DNA of 64,000 nucleotides from Streptomyces antimycoticus (GTDB lineage Bacteria > Actinomycetota > Actinomycetes > Streptomycetales > Streptomycetaceae), in contig NZ_BJHV01000001.1 of the NCBI RefSeq assembly GCF_005405925.1, forward strand, positions 8,060,001 through 8,124,000. Reading direction: 5' to 3'. Positions 34,347 through 44,694 of this stretch are shown piece by piece. Made by a program: the position numbers and the translations under genes. Every line of letters begins with the position of its first letter. Position 1 is the first letter of the stretch. The notes beneath the pieces are model-generated. The model saw only the letters and a list, made by a program, of their open reading frames with translations, did no database searches and was not told where the DNA came from.

Positions 34347-34799
34347 GTGCGCAAGGCCGCCGTGACCACCGTCTCGACCGTGGCGGGAGTGATCCTGCTG
34401 CTGTCGCTCAAACCGCACCAGAACCCGGCCCCGGACATGACGGCATCGCCACCCTCCTCCGGGACACCGGGAGCGTCGCCGTCCCCCCCGCCGACTGGGC
34501 ACAGGCCCACGGGTGGCGGCGCCTCCGGCACGTACACCGGCAGCGTGATCAGTACCTCGTACGGACCGGTCCAGGTGTCCGTCACGCTCTCCCACGGCAG
34601 GATCACCGCCGTCAGGGTGCTCCGGACACCGTCCGACCGCCCCCGCTCCCAGCAGATCGCCGCCGACGCCGTGCCCCGGCTGACGCGGGAGGCGCTGAGC
34701 GCCCAGAGCACGCACATCGACGCGGTCTCCGGTGCCACCTACACCAGCGAGGGGTACACCAGGTCCCTGCAGAGCGCGCTGGACAGAGCTGGTGTCTGA
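34347..34799 (+). CDS. Exported FMN-binding domain protein (NqrC/RnfG-type)
   Basis: 150 residues from the GTG at 34347, with GAAGGAG 9 bp upstream. An N-terminal membrane anchor (VTTVSTVAGVILLLSL) is followed by a Pro/Ser/Thr-rich linker. The FMN-binding domain (about 70-150) ends in THIDAVSGATYTSEGY, where SGATYTS is the flavinylation motif whose threonine carries FMN. ApbE, the enzyme that attaches FMN covalently, is the next gene and overlaps this stop by 8 bp. The likely role is an extracytoplasmic flavin electron carrier fed by the upstream ferric-reductase-like protein. Confidence 0.92.
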   Translation: MRKAAVTTVSTVAGVILLLSLKPHQNPAPDMTASPPSSGTPGASPSPPPTGHRPTGGGASGTYTGSVISTSYGPVQVSVTLSHGRITAVRVLRTPSDRPRSQQIAADAVPRLTREALSAQSTHIDAVSGATYTSEGYTRSLQSALDRAGV

Positions 34800-35574
34800 G
34801 GCGTCCGCCGCCGTGCGCGGAACGCGCCATGTCGAGCACGCCATGGGCACGGTGTTCTCCTTCGACCTCCGCGACCCGGTCACCCCGCCCGTCCGCCACG
34901 CCCTGAAGGATGCCGTGGCCTGGCTGCACCATGTGGACGAGGTCTTCTCCACCTACCGCCCCGGCAGCGCGATCAGCCGCCTGAACCGGGGCGAGCCGGT
35001 CCCGGAGCGGTACGCGCCGGAGGTGGCCGAGGTGTTCGCGCTGTGCGAGGAGGTGGCACACACCACCGGCGGCTGGTTCAGCCACACCCCCGGCGGCCGG
35101 CTCGACCCCTCGGGGATGGTCAAGGGCTGGGCCGTCGAGCGGGCGTCACGGATGCTGTACGAGGCGGGCGCGCACAACACCTGCGTCAACGGCGGCGGCG
35201 ACATCCAGCTGCGCGGCGAGGCCGCCCCCGGCACACCCTGGCGGATCGGCATCGCCCACCCCACCCGCCCCGGGGAGCTGGCCGCCGTGGTCACCGGCCG
35301 CGATCTGGCCGTCGCCACCTCGGGGACGGCCGAGCGCGGTGCGCACATCCTGGACCCGCACACCGGCGGGTCCGCCACCGCCCTGGCCTCCCTTACTCTG
35401 ATCGGCCACGGCCTCACCCGGACCGACGCCTACGCCACGGCCGCGTTCGCCATGGGCGCCGGGGCCCGTGACTGGGTCGAGGCTTGGGACGGCCACGAGG
35501 GGCTGGGGATCACCACGGCGGGCGAGACCTGGCGTACCCCGGGCTTTCCCGGGGCCACCGGGGCGGGGCCGTGA
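34792..35574 (+). CDS. apbE: FAD:protein FMN transferase ApbE
   Basis: 260 residues from the GTG at 34792, overlapping the FMN-binding gene. Motifs are family-typical: HAMGTVFSFDL near the start, EVFSTYRPGSAISRLN, DPSGMVKGWAVERA (flavin/metal site), CVNGGGDIQLRGE and the late ATSGTAERGAHILDP and TRTDAYATAAFAMG with the Mg-binding T-D-A. It transfers FMN from FAD to the threonine of SGATYTS in the adjacent protein. The protein lacks the lipobox of many bacterial ApbE proteins, so it may act on the cytoplasmic side or through an unusual export route. Confidence 0.93.
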   Translation: MSEASAAVRGTRHVEHAMGTVFSFDLRDPVTPPVRHALKDAVAWLHHVDEVFSTYRPGSAISRLNRGEPVPERYAPEVAEVFALCEEVAHTTGGWFSHTPGGRLDPSGMVKGWAVERASRMLYEAGAHNTCVNGGGDIQLRGEAAPGTPWRIGIAHPTRPGELAAVVTGRDLAVATSGTAERGAHILDPHTGGSATALASLTLIGHGLTRTDAYATAAFAMGAGARDWVEAWDGHEGLGITTAGETWRTPGFPGATGAGP

Positions 35575-35605
35575 GGCCGCGCCGCCACCCCGGCCGCCGG
35601 CCGGC

Positions 35606-38226
35606 TCAGCCATGGGCTGGGGCGGGTGCCGAGCGGCTGCGGGGCGGGCGCTCCGGGAAGAGCCATCGTTGTACACGCATGACGACATGCCCCAGGCCGG
35701 ACAGCGCACCGGCGATCGCGAGGTCGACGAGGGGCAGTGGCTCCGTGCCCAACAGGGCGCGCAGGGGTGGGAGATAGACACCCGCCACCTGCAGGGCCAG
35801 GGCCGTCCCCACGGCCAGCAGCAGGAACGGGTTGGCGAGGCTGCCGGGGCGGGCGCGGGAGCCCAGCGCGACACCGAGTTGGGTGGCGCCGAGGACCAGG
35901 AACGTCACGGACTGCCAGGGTCGTCCGGCCTCCCGGGCCCAGACCGCGGCGACCAGGGTGACACCGGCGACGAAGACCCCCATGGCCAGGAGCCGGGGCC
36001 AGAGTCCGGCGCCCAGGACGCTCTCCTCGGGCGGGCGTGGTGGGTGGCGCATCACCCCAGGCTCGACGGGTTCGGCTCCGAGTGCCACACCGGGGAGGCC
36101 GTGGGTGAGCAGGTTGATCCACAGGATCTGGGCGGGGAGCAGGGGCAGGGGCATGCCGAGGAACGGGCCGAGGAGCATGACCAGGATCTCCGCCGTTCCT
36201 CCGGCGAGGGCGTAGAGCAGGAACCGGCGCACGTTGGCGTAGACGCGGCGGCCCTCCTCCACGGCGGCGACGACGGTGGCCAGGTTGTCGTCGGCGAGCA
36301 CGAGGTCGGCCGCCTGGCGGGCCACTTCGGTGCCGCGCTGTCCCATGGCGACGCCGATGTCCGCGCGGCGCAGCGCGGGACCGTCGTTGACGCCGTCGCC
36401 GGTCATCGCCACCACATGGCCCGCCGCGCGCCATGCCTGGACGATGTCCAGCTTCTGATCGGGCGTGGTCCTGGCGTAGACGCGCGAGGCGGTCAGCGGG
36501 CCCGCGGTGCCCTGGCGGATCCGCATCCCCGTGGTGACCTCGTCCTCCCGGGCCACGATGCCCGCGCGCGCGGCCACCGCCCGTGCCGTGAGGGGGTGGT
36601 CGCCGGTGATGAGGACCGGGGCAATACCGGCATGTTCGCACGCCGTGACGGTGGTTCGGGAGGTGTCGCGGGGCGGGTCGAGGATGCCGACCAGGCCGAG
36701 CAGTGAAAGCCCCGATTCCCAGGCATCGGTGCTCCGGGGTGGTGTCTCGTCGTGGTCGGCCGAGGCCACGGCTAGGACTCGGTATCCGTCGCGGGCCAGT
36801 GTCTCGGCCCGGGCGGCGGCCCGGGTCCGCGTGTCCGGCGCGTCGATGAGGACCGGCGGCCGGAGCATGACCTCGGGGGCTCCCTTGCACACGATCCGCA
36901 GTGCGCCGTCGGGTGCGCGGTGCACCGTCGTCATGCGCTTGCGCGCGCTGTCGAAGGGGATCTCGTCGACCCGTGGCGCTGCGCGTTCCACCGCGGCCCG
37001 GTCCAGGCCGAGCCTGGCTCCGGCCGTGAGAGGGCCGCCTCGGTGGGGTCGCCCATCGCACGCCACCGTCCACTGCCGTCCGGAGGAGGCTCCAGCCCGG
37101 CGTCGTTGCACAGCAGCGAGGCGCGCAGCAGCTCGGCCAAGTCCGGGGCGTCGCGCGCGGTCACCGGGTGGCCGTCGCGTATGACGTGGCCTTCGGGGTC
37201 GTAGCCGATGCCGCTGGCAGTGGCCTCGCCCTGTGGCGTCCATAGCCGCTCCGCGGCCATCCGGCCCTCGGTCAGGGTGCCGGTCTTGTCCGTGGCGAGC
37301 ACCGTGACCGAGCCGAGGGTCTCCACCGCGGGCAGCCGCCGGACGATGGCGTGCCGCTCCGCCATCCGGCGTGCCCCCAGGGCCAGGGCGAGGGTGACCA
37401 CGGCGGGCAGGGACTCGGGTACGGCCGCGACGGCGAGGCTGATCGCGGTCACGACCATCAGCTCGACGGGCTGTCCGCGTACCAGCCCCAAGGCGAGCAC
37501 CACCGCGCACAGTGCGACGGTGACGGCCGCCAGCACCCTGCCGAACCTGGCCAGTCGGCGCTGCAGCGGGGTCAGTCCGGGTGCGGTGCCCATCAGCGCG
37601 GCGATCCGGCCGAGCGCGCTGTCCGGGCCGGTGCCGGTGACCTGGACCCGTCCGCGGCCGCGGACGACCACCGTGCCCGCCGATACCGTGTCCGCCGACA
37701 CCGTGGACGGCGGCCGGTCCGCGTCGGCGGCCTTCTCCACCGGGACGGACTCGCCCGTCAGCGCCGACTCGTCGACCAGGAGCAGGGCCGCGTCGACGAC
37801 CTCTCCGTCGGCGGGCACGATGTCCCCCTCGCCCAGCAGTACCAGGTCTCCCGGTACCACGTCGGCTGCGGGTACGGAACACTCCGCGCCGTCGCGCAGC
37901 ACCCGGGCGGTCGGCGCGCTGAGGGCCGTCAGGGCGGCCACGGCCCGTTCCGCCCGTACCTCCTGGACGACACCGGCCACGGTGTTCACCGTGATGACGA
38001 GCAGGATCACCGAGGCGTCGGGGAGATCTCCCGTGGTCAGGGTCAGCACGGCGGCCACGAGCAACACCACGATCAGCGGGTCGCGCAACTGCTGCAGCAC
38101 ACGACGCCACACCGGAGTGCGCCGCTCCCGGGCGACGACATTGGCCCCGCACTCCTCCAGCCGCCGCGCCGCCTCCTCCCGCGACAGACCCGCGGCGAAG
38201 CGCTCGGCGCGGTGAGGGGTCGGCAT
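35606..38226 (-). CDS. P-type cation ATPase (PacL/CtpF-like), apparent frameshift
   Basis: About 873 residues if one base is restored near 37031 ([15 protein letters not shown]); as written the 5' and 3' parts lie in two frames. The start ATG at 38226 gives [19 protein letters not shown]. All landmarks are present: [15 protein letters not shown] (actuator TGES), [16 protein letters not shown] (M4), [14 protein letters not shown] (phosphorylated D), [40 protein letters not shown], and four C-terminal TM helices. The PEGL-like PESL in M4 and overall layout fit Ca2+/Mn2+/Na+-type P2 ATPases. In Mycobacterium tuberculosis, the related CtpF belongs to the DosR hypoxia regulon, and the neighbours here match that theme. 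It is divergent from a universal stress protein gene. Confidence 0.82.
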
Positions 38227-38402
38227 GCCTTCATCGTGTGGCCGATGTTCCCGGATCGCATCCGGCGCCCACGGGGCCGGGTGATGGGGCCCCAGGACGA
38301 CCAGCTCCGCCATCAGAGCTGATCGGTCCAAGCGAGGAAGCGGGGCGGTGTGTGCGTGGCCAGGGGGTACCCGAGGCGGACGAGACGACCGGAGGAAAGG
38401 CG

Positions 38403-39290
38403 GTGGGGATGATGGCGCTCCCGCTGGTCGTGGGTGTCGATGGATCGGAGTCCAGCCTGGAGGCCCTGGACTGGGCAGTGGACGAGGCGGCACGCCATGA
38501 GCTCCCCTTGCACCTGGTCAATGCCTCCCGATGGGAACGGTACGAGGGACGCCTGCCCTCTTTCGGCACCGACCGTCCCACTGGGGATGTGGCGGCCGAG
38601 AACATCGTCGCCGCCTGCGCGGAACGTGCGACGTTGCGCAACCCTGACGTGAAGGTGTCCGCTGAGGTCCTGGCCGAGGACACGGTGATGGCGCTGCTGG
38701 AGCAGAGTCGTGAGGCGTTCGCCGTGGTCACCGGGTCCCGTGGCAGGGGTGCGGTCGCGGGAGCGCTTCTGGGGTCGGTCAGTCTGGCGGTGGCGGCGCG
38801 TGCCGTCTCCCCGGTGGTCGTGGTCCGGGGCGGGGAGAGGAACCGCGCAGGCGCTCTCCGGCGCGTGGTCCTGGCCGTCGGAGATCTGGTGGAAGGGTCG
38901 GCGGCCGTACGGTTCGCCTTCCGTGAGGCGCGGGCGCGGGACGCCGCACTGCACGCCGTGCGTTCCTGGCGGCGCCCCGCGCACCCTCGCGCCGGTCAGT
39001 CGCCGCTGGAACGTGAGGCGAGCAGCCTGATCTACGAGGAGCAGGCGGCGGGCGTCCTCAGCGAGGTGCTGGACCAGGTCGAGCGCGAGCAGGATGACCT
39101 CACGGTCCACCGCGAAGTCATCGAAGGACCGGCGCACCAGGTCCTGCTGGACGTGTCGGAGCAGGCCGATCTGCTGGTCGTCGGTGCTCTCCGGAGTCGT
39201 GACCACAGCGGGCTTCAGCTCGGCCGGGTCAGCCACGCCGTACTCCACCGCTCGGCATGCCCGGTCGTGATCGTGCCCCAGCGGGTGTGA
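38403..39290 (+). CDS. Universal stress protein (tandem USP domains)
   Basis: 295 residues from the GTG at 38403, with GGAGG 7 bp upstream; ATGs at 38409 and 38412 are alternatives. Two USP domains: the first starts LPLVVGVDGSESSLEALDWAVDEAARHELPLHLV and has VVTGSRGRGAVAGALLGSVSLAVAARA; the second has RRVVLAVGDLVEGSAAVRFAFREARARDA and LLVVGALRSRDHSGLQLGRVSHAVLHRSACPVVIVP. The G-2x-G-9x-G(S/T) pattern that marks ATP-binding USPs is well kept in domain 1. It belongs to the dormancy-type cluster. It is convergent with the GNAT/acyl-CoA synthetase gene (22 bp apart). Confidence 0.93.
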   Translation: MGMMALPLVVGVDGSESSLEALDWAVDEAARHELPLHLVNASRWERYEGRLPSFGTDRPTGDVAAENIVAACAERATLRNPDVKVSAEVLAEDTVMALLEQSREAFAVVTGSRGRGAVAGALLGSVSLAVAARAVSPVVVVRGGERNRAGALRRVVLAVGDLVEGSAAVRFAFREARARDAALHAVRSWRRPAHPRAGQSPLEREASSLIYEEQAAGVLSEVLDQVEREQDDLTVHREVIEGPAHQVLLDVSEQADLLVVGALRSRDHSGLQLGRVSHAVLHRSACPVVIVPQRV

Positions 39291-39312
39291 GCGCGCACGC
39301 CACCAGGCCCGC

Positions 39313-42041
39313 TCAGGTCCGCCACTGCCGGGCGGCACGCAGTCGCCGCAGGTAGGGGTCGTGCGCATGGCGTGGCAGGAGGCGCAGCCGGACGTCCAGG
39401 GCGACGATTCCGTCGGGCCGGGCCACCACCGGGTTGAGGTCGGTCTCGGCGAGCTGAGGCAGATCACAGGCCATCCGGGACAGCCTCAGCAGCAGCTGCT
39501 CCAGCCCCTCCAGGTCCATCGGCCCTCCGCCCCGGTAGCCGAAGAGCAGCGGGGCGCAGCGCGGGGCGGTGAGGAGGCTGTGCACATCGCGGTCGGTGAG
39601 CGGGGCAAGCCGCGCGGCGTGGTCGGCGAGGAGCTCGGTGGCGGTACCACCGAGGCCGAAGAGCACCAGGGGGCCGAACACCTCGTCCTGGACGACGCCC
39701 GCGAACAGCTCGACACCCCGGGGCGCCATGGGCTGGAGGAACGCACCGGCCATCCGGTCACCGAAACGCGCGCGCAGGTCCCGGTAGGCGTGGCGCACCT
39801 GGTCCGGCCCCTCCAGATCGAGCCGCAGCGCTCCCAGGTCGCTCTTGTGCACCAGCCCCGGCCAGTACGCCTTGACGGCCACCCGGCCGCGTTCGTCCGC
39901 CACCAGGTGCCGTGCGGCGGCCAGGGCGGTGTCCTCGTCCTCGGCCCAGGCCCAGGGCAGCTGGGGGATGCGGTAGCGGTCGAGCAGGGCCGCGCAGTCG
40001 CGGGGGTCGGGCCATCCCCCGTCGGGGTGATGGGTGAGGAACTCCTCAACGATGGCCGTGGCACCGGCGGGATCGATGCCCGACAGCGGTGGCACGCTGC
40101 CCGGCGGTTCGGCGCGCCAGCGCGCGTAGCGGGCGGCGTGGACGAGTGCGCGGGCCGCCGACTGGGGCTCGGAGTAGGCCGGGACAGGGTGGTCGGCGGC
40201 GCTCGCGAGGAGCCGTACGGGGGCCTCCTGGTCGAGGAGGACCGCGGCCACCGGCCGGGGTCGCGCTCCGGGTGCGCCGGTGAGAGCAAGCAGCGGATCG
40301 TCCCGCGTTCCGGTGGCCAGCGCGGTGGGCACGAGCACCACCAGCACGGCGTCCACGCTTCCGTGTGCCGCCAGCCGGTTCACACAGGAGCGCATCCGCT
40401 CGGCGGTGACGGCGGCCGTGGTGTCGATGGGGTTGCCGGTGGCGGCGCCGGGCGGCAGGACCGCCCGCAGTCCACCGGCCAGACCGGGGTCCAGCGCGGG
40501 AACGGTGAGTCCGGCGTCGACGCAGGCGTCAGCCGCGAGCACACCGGCACCTCCCGCGTTGCTCACCACCGCGACGCGGATGCCCGCGGGCAGTGGCTGG
40601 GCGTGCAACAGGGCCGTGGTGTCGACCAGTTCGGCGATGCTCCGGGTGGCGATGATGCCCGCCTGTGTGAACAGGGCACCGCGGGTCATGGTGGGGGTGG
40701 CCGCGGCGGCGGTGTGCGAGGCGGCGGCGCGCCGTCCGGCCTCCGAGCGGCCCGCGTCCACGGTGAGCACGGGCATGGTGCGGGCGACGCGGCGTGCGGT
40801 GCGGGAGAAGGCCCGGGGATTGCCGAAGGACTCCAGGTGGAGTACGGCGAGCCGGGTACTGGGGTCCGCCTCCCACCACTGGAGCATGTCGTTGCCGCTG
40901 ACGTCGTACTTGTCACCCAGCGACACGAAGGTGGACACGCCGACGCCGAGCCGGCCGAACCGCTCGAGCAAGGCGATGCCGACCCCTCCGGACTGCACGG
41001 CGACCCCCGCGCACCCCGGAAGCGGAGGATGCGCGGCGAACGTGGCGTTCAGCCGCGCCTCGTCGGCCGTGTCGGCGATCCCCAGGCAGTTGGGGCCCAC
41101 CAGCCGCATCCCGTGGCGTCGGCAGCAGGTGAACAGCGCCTCCGCCTGACCGGTGTCGAGCCCCGCCGTCAGAACGACCAGCGCCCGCACACCCGCCGTA
41201 CCGCACTCCCCGGCGATGTCGGCCACGGCGGGCGCCGGTACGGCGAGTACGACGAGATCCGGTACGAGGGGAGGTCCGCCACGGAGGGGAACGCCGGTAC
41301 CCCCTCGATGACCTGGGCGTGCGGGTTGACCGCGTAGAGCGCCCCGGTGAAACCACCCGACCGCATATTGCCCAGTACGGCCCGCCCGACCGATCCGGGC
41401 CGCCGACCCGCCCCCGCGACGGCCACCGAGCGCGGCAGCAGCAGTGGCCGCAGGCTCGCCACGTCGGCGATCCGGCCCCGTCGGTCCACCGCCGCCAGGT
41501 AGTGCTCGTCCTGCTCCAGGTGGACGGTGCAGCGCACGTCGGTGCCGTCGAAGTGGCGGGAGGTGCGCAGCCCCAGATCGGCGAAGACCTTCAGGACCTC
41601 GTGATTCTCGGCGAGCGCTTCGGCGGTGAAGCCGGAGATGCCCGCCGCCCGGGCCGCGTGGACCAGGTGTTCCAGCAGCAGTGTGCCGATGCCCTGCCCG
41701 TGACGGCCCTCGGCGACAGCCAGGGCGATGTCGGCGGACACCGATCCGCCGGGGGCCACGGACAGCATGGTGTACTCGGCCACCCCGACCACCCGGCGGT
41801 CCGCCAGCGCGAGGAGCGCACGGTAACCGCGGTGTCCAGGCGCGCACACGCGATCCGCCGCCTCCTGCGCGTAGCGCGGGTTGACGGCGAAGAACCGCAG
41901 CCGCATGGCCTCGGGAGACATCTCCTGATGCATGCGCAGGACCTCGTCGCGGTCCTGGGGCCGGGCGGGGCGTATCTCGACGGTGGAGCCGTCGGCGAGC
42001 AGGGCGTGGACGGTATCGGGACGGGAGGTGGTGTCCGTCAT
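39313..42041 (-). CDS. GNAT acetyltransferase fused to ADP-forming acyl-CoA synthetase (apparent frameshift)
   Basis: Two frames join if one base is restored in the GGGG run at 41268-41271 (SVADLPLVPDLVVLAVP), giving about 909 residues from the ATG at 42041 (GGAAGG upstream). Residues 1-190 are a GNAT domain (DIALAVAEGRHGQGIGTLLLEHLVHAA, the acetyl-CoA loop). Then come a CoA-binding domain (SVAVAGAGRRPGSVGRAVLGNMRSGGF), a succinyl-CoA-ligase-like part (NCLGIADTADEARLN, VQSGGVGIALLERF, SHTAAA with the probable catalytic His) and a C-terminal ATP-grasp (VAVKAYWPGLVHKSDLGALRLDL). Related fusions are protein lysine acetyltransferases of the Pat type. It overlaps the PPK2 stop by 4 bp, so both are one operon. 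Confidence 0.82.
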
Positions 42042-42919
42042 CGGTGTCCCTTCCCGTCGGCCGGGTCCGCGTCGGGAGCCGGTCCGCGGTCCGGTGCCCG
42101 GAGCGAGGCCGAGTGGTCGGGCACGAAGGTCTGCAGGTGCTTGGGCGGCCGCTGGTAGCCGGTGGGCGCGGGGCGGGGCGGCAGACGCAATTCCGGGAGC
42201 CGGACGTCGCCGTACGGAACGGTCGACAGCAGATGGGCGATCATGTTGATCCGGGCGGCGCGCTTGTCGTCGCTCTCGACGACGTACCACGGGGCCTCGG
42301 GGGTGTCGGTGTACGCGAACATCTCGTCCTTGGCACGGGAGTACGCCTCCCAGCGGGTGATGGACTCCAGGTCCATCGCGGAGATCTTCCAGCGCCGCGT
42401 GGGATCGCTCAGGCGCTGTCGGAACCGCCGTTCCTGCTCGGCGTCGCTCACCGAGAACCAGTACTTGCGCAGCAGGATCCCGTCCTCGACCAGCATCCGC
42501 TCGAAGACCGGGCACTGGCGGAGGAAGCGCTGGTGCTCCTCCTCGGTGCAGAACCCCATGACGCGTTCTACGCCGGCCCGGTTGTACCAGCTGCGGTCAA
42601 GGAGCACGATCTCCCCCGCGGCGGGAAGCTGCTCGACATAGCGCTGGAAGTACCACTGGGTGCGTTCGCGGTCCGTGGGCACGGGCAGGGCGACGGTGCG
42701 GACGACACGCGGGTTGAGTCGTGCGGTGACCCGTTTGATCGCGCCGCCCTTCCCGGCCGCGTCCCGTCCCTCGAAGACCACCACCATGCGCTGTCCCTCG
42801 GCCCGCACCCACTCCTGGAAGGTGACCAGTTCGATCTGCAGACGGCGCAGTTCCTTCTCGTACGGGGCACGCGGCAGTCGTCCCGGTTCACTCTCATTCG
42901 GCGGTGTGCGGCGCGCCAT
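42038..42919 (-). CDS. ppk2: Polyphosphate kinase 2
   Basis: 293 residues. Walker A is FEGRDAAGKGGAIKR near 49-60, followed by the typical PPK2 signature: QWYFQRYVEQLPAAGEIVLLDRSWYNRAGVERVMGFC and KYWFSVSDAEQERRFRQRLSDPTRRWK. PPK2 uses polyphosphate to phosphorylate nucleotides, mostly GDP or ADP, or runs in reverse. The length fits class I single-domain enzymes. Its stop overlaps the start of the GNAT/acyl-CoA synthetase gene. In a low-oxygen, low-energy setting it could supply NTP from stored polyphosphate. Confidence 0.95.
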   Translation of the reverse strand: MARRTPPNESEPGRLPRAPYEKELRRLQIELVTFQEWVRAEGQRMVVVFEGRDAAGKGGAIKRVTARLNPRVVRTVALPVPTDRERTQWYFQRYVEQLPAAGEIVLLDRSWYNRAGVERVMGFCTEEEHQRFLRQCPVFERMLVEDGILLRKYWFSVSDAEQERRFRQRLSDPTRRWKISAMDLESITRWEAYSRAKDEMFAYTDTPEAPWYVVESDDKRAARINMIAHLLSTVPYGDVRLPELRLPPRPAPTGYQRPPKHLQTFVPDHSASLRAPDRGPAPDADPADGKGHR

Positions 42920-43011
42920 GGGTTCTCCCTTCCGGACCGGCTGAGCACAGTGGACCGTGAGCGAACACGGAAAGATGACTCATCGGGATCTCCGAGGATG
43001 GCCGCGTCCCG

Positions 43012-43878
43012 TCATTCGTGGGGGACGACGGCGACCGAACAGCTCGCGTGGTGCAACGCCGCCTGCACCACGGGGCCCAGGCGGGGCCCCAGCGTGGGCG
43101 GGTGTTTCCGCCGTCCGACCATCAGCAGATCGCTGTCGGCCGCGGCCTGGACGACGGCCTGGGCGGGGCTCTCCAGCCGGATCTCGTCGACGACCTTCAC
43201 CCGGGGGAACTTCTCCCGCCACGGTCGCAGCACCTCGTCCAGTTCCCGTCGGGCCCGCTCCGCGGTGTCCCGGGCCATGTCATCGCCCCCGGTGGCGGCA
43301 TGCGCACGGTCGGGCTTGCGTCCGTGGACGGCGTGCAGTGGCACATCGCGGGTGAACGCGGTGACGTAGGCGAACTCCAAGAGGTTGTCCTGTGGACCGT
43401 GCAGGCTCAGGCCCACGACCACACGCCCCGGGTGTTCTTGTGCTCCCTGCCCCGCGCGCATCAGCACCACCGGCCGCTCCGCGCGGGCGATGGTGTGCAG
43501 CCCGATGTCACCGAGGAAGAAACTGGCCACCCGGTCCAGCCCCCGCGATCCGAGCACCAGCATGCGGGAGTGCGCCGCCGCGTCGAGCAGGGCCGTCTCG
43601 GCCTCGTCCGCCACCAGCTCCTCGATGATGGTCAGCTTCGGATGGTCACGGGCCAGCTCGGTGTGCGCGTCGTGCACGATCCGCTTCGACCAGTAGTTCT
43701 GGTCATCGGCCGCGGGGCTGTCGGGTGTGGCCGGGCACAGCAGGATCCAGGCGTGTGTCAGGCGCAGCGCCAGCTCACGCCGCTCCGCCTCGTCGGCGGC
43801 CCAGTGCGCGGCGGTCAGGCTCTCGGGCGAGCCGTCGAGCCCCACGGTGACCACTTGTTCCATGACGGCTTGTTCCAT
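43012..43878 (-). CDS. Universal stress protein (tandem USP domains)
   Basis: 288 residues. Domain 1: VVTVGLDGSPESLTAAHWAADEAERRELALRLTHAW, then MLVLGSRGLDRVASFFLGDIGLHTIARAERPVVLM. Domain 2: VVVGLSLHGPQDNLLEFAYVTAFTRDVPLHAVHG and LLMVGRRKHPPTLGPRLGPVVQAALHHASCSVAVVPHE. A start at MEQAV (43878) or the ATG six codons later (MEQVVTVG) is possible; the repeated ATGGAACAA is a short tandem duplication. It lies 93 bp upstream of ppk2 and follows the CBS-BON gene on the same strand. Confidence 0.93.
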   Translation of the reverse strand: MEQAVMEQVVTVGLDGSPESLTAAHWAADEAERRELALRLTHAWILLCPATPDSPAADDQNYWSKRIVHDAHTELARDHPKLTIIEELVADEAETALLDAAAHSRMLVLGSRGLDRVASFFLGDIGLHTIARAERPVVLMRAGQGAQEHPGRVVVGLSLHGPQDNLLEFAYVTAFTRDVPLHAVHGRKPDRAHAATGGDDMARDTAERARRELDEVLRPWREKFPRVKVVDEIRLESPAQAVVQAAADSDLLMVGRRKHPPTLGPRLGPVVQAALHHASCSVAVVPHE

Positions 43879-43925
43879 GGCAGTGCCTCCCGCCGGGTTT
43901 CCTGGCTTCCTGGGTCCCCCGGGCT

Positions 43926-44600
43926 TTACGCGGCCAGGGCCGAGCCGCCGGTGTCATCGGTGTCGTAGGTGAGGTGTTCGGTGACCGAGACGACCCCGTC
44001 CACGCCCCGGCAGAGCCGCACGATGACCGGGACCAGGCTCCTCGTCTCGACCGATCCGGCCAGGGTGACCTCGCCCTCCTGTACGTCGACCGTCATGGCA
44101 GAGGGCGCCAGTCGCAGGGTCCGCAACAGCAGATCCCTTTCGATCTCGTCGCGGATCGCGTTGTCGTGGCGCAGGAACACCCGCAGCAGATCGCCACGGC
44201 TGATGATGCCGAGCAGCTTGTCGGTCTCGTCCACCACGGGGAGCCGCTTGACGCTCCGGTCCGACATCACCCGGGCTGCCTCGACGACCGTCCACTCCGG
44301 ACGCGCGCACACGGCGGGCGCCGACATCAGCTGCTCCGCCCTCGCCCCCTCCGCTTTCGCGCGCTCCCACGCCTCCAGGTGCGGGACCGGCAGGAGACCG
44401 GAGGGGTCCGCCTGGCCGGACGACTTGCGCAGCAGATCGCCCTCGGAGACCACGCCGATCGGGCGTCCCGAACCGTCGACGACCGGCACGGCGGTGACGT
44501 CGCTCTCCGCGAGCAGCGCCACGAGTTCCTTGAACGGCATGTCACGGGGCGCCTGGACCACCGGGCGCGTCCTGAGGTCTCCGACCGTTCTGTGGTGCAT
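43926..44600 (-). CDS. CBS-pair plus BON domain protein
   Basis: 224 residues from the ATG at 44600 (GAGAGGAG upstream). Two CBS motifs form a pair: VVQAPRDMPFKELVALLAESDVTAVPVVDGSGRPIGVVSEGDLL and VCARPEWTVVEAARVMSDRSVKRLPVVDETDKLLGIISRGDLLRVFL. A C-terminal BON domain follows (LRLAPSAMTVDVQEGEVTLAGSVETRSLVPVIVRLCRGVDGVVSVTEHL). CBS pairs sense adenine nucleotides, and Hrp1 of M. tuberculosis (Rv2626c) is a comparable hypoxia-induced CBS protein. BON domains bind membranes or proteins. It shares a divergent control region with the nitroreductase gene. Confidence 0.93.
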   Translation of the reverse strand: MHHRTVGDLRTRPVVQAPRDMPFKELVALLAESDVTAVPVVDGSGRPIGVVSEGDLLRKSSGQADPSGLLPVPHLEAWERAKAEGARAEQLMSAPAVCARPEWTVVEAARVMSDRSVKRLPVVDETDKLLGIISRGDLLRVFLRHDNAIRDEIERDLLLRTLRLAPSAMTVDVQEGEVTLAGSVETRSLVPVIVRLCRGVDGVVSVTEHLTYDTDDTGGSALAA

Positions 44601-44694
44601 GTTCCGACTCCTCTCGCACTTATCGAGCCTGCCAGCTCGCCCGCGCCGCCGAATGAGCCTCATGGCTCCCCCTGACGGCCACACGGCCCACCAC

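Noticed and set aside
39361..41337. Long plus-strand open frames opposite the GNAT/acyl-CoA synthetase gene (and similar ones opposite hypF, hydA and the pPIWI genes)
   Set aside because: High GC leaves antisense frames open. These have R/G/P/A-rich, motif-free translations and lie opposite clearly conserved proteins.
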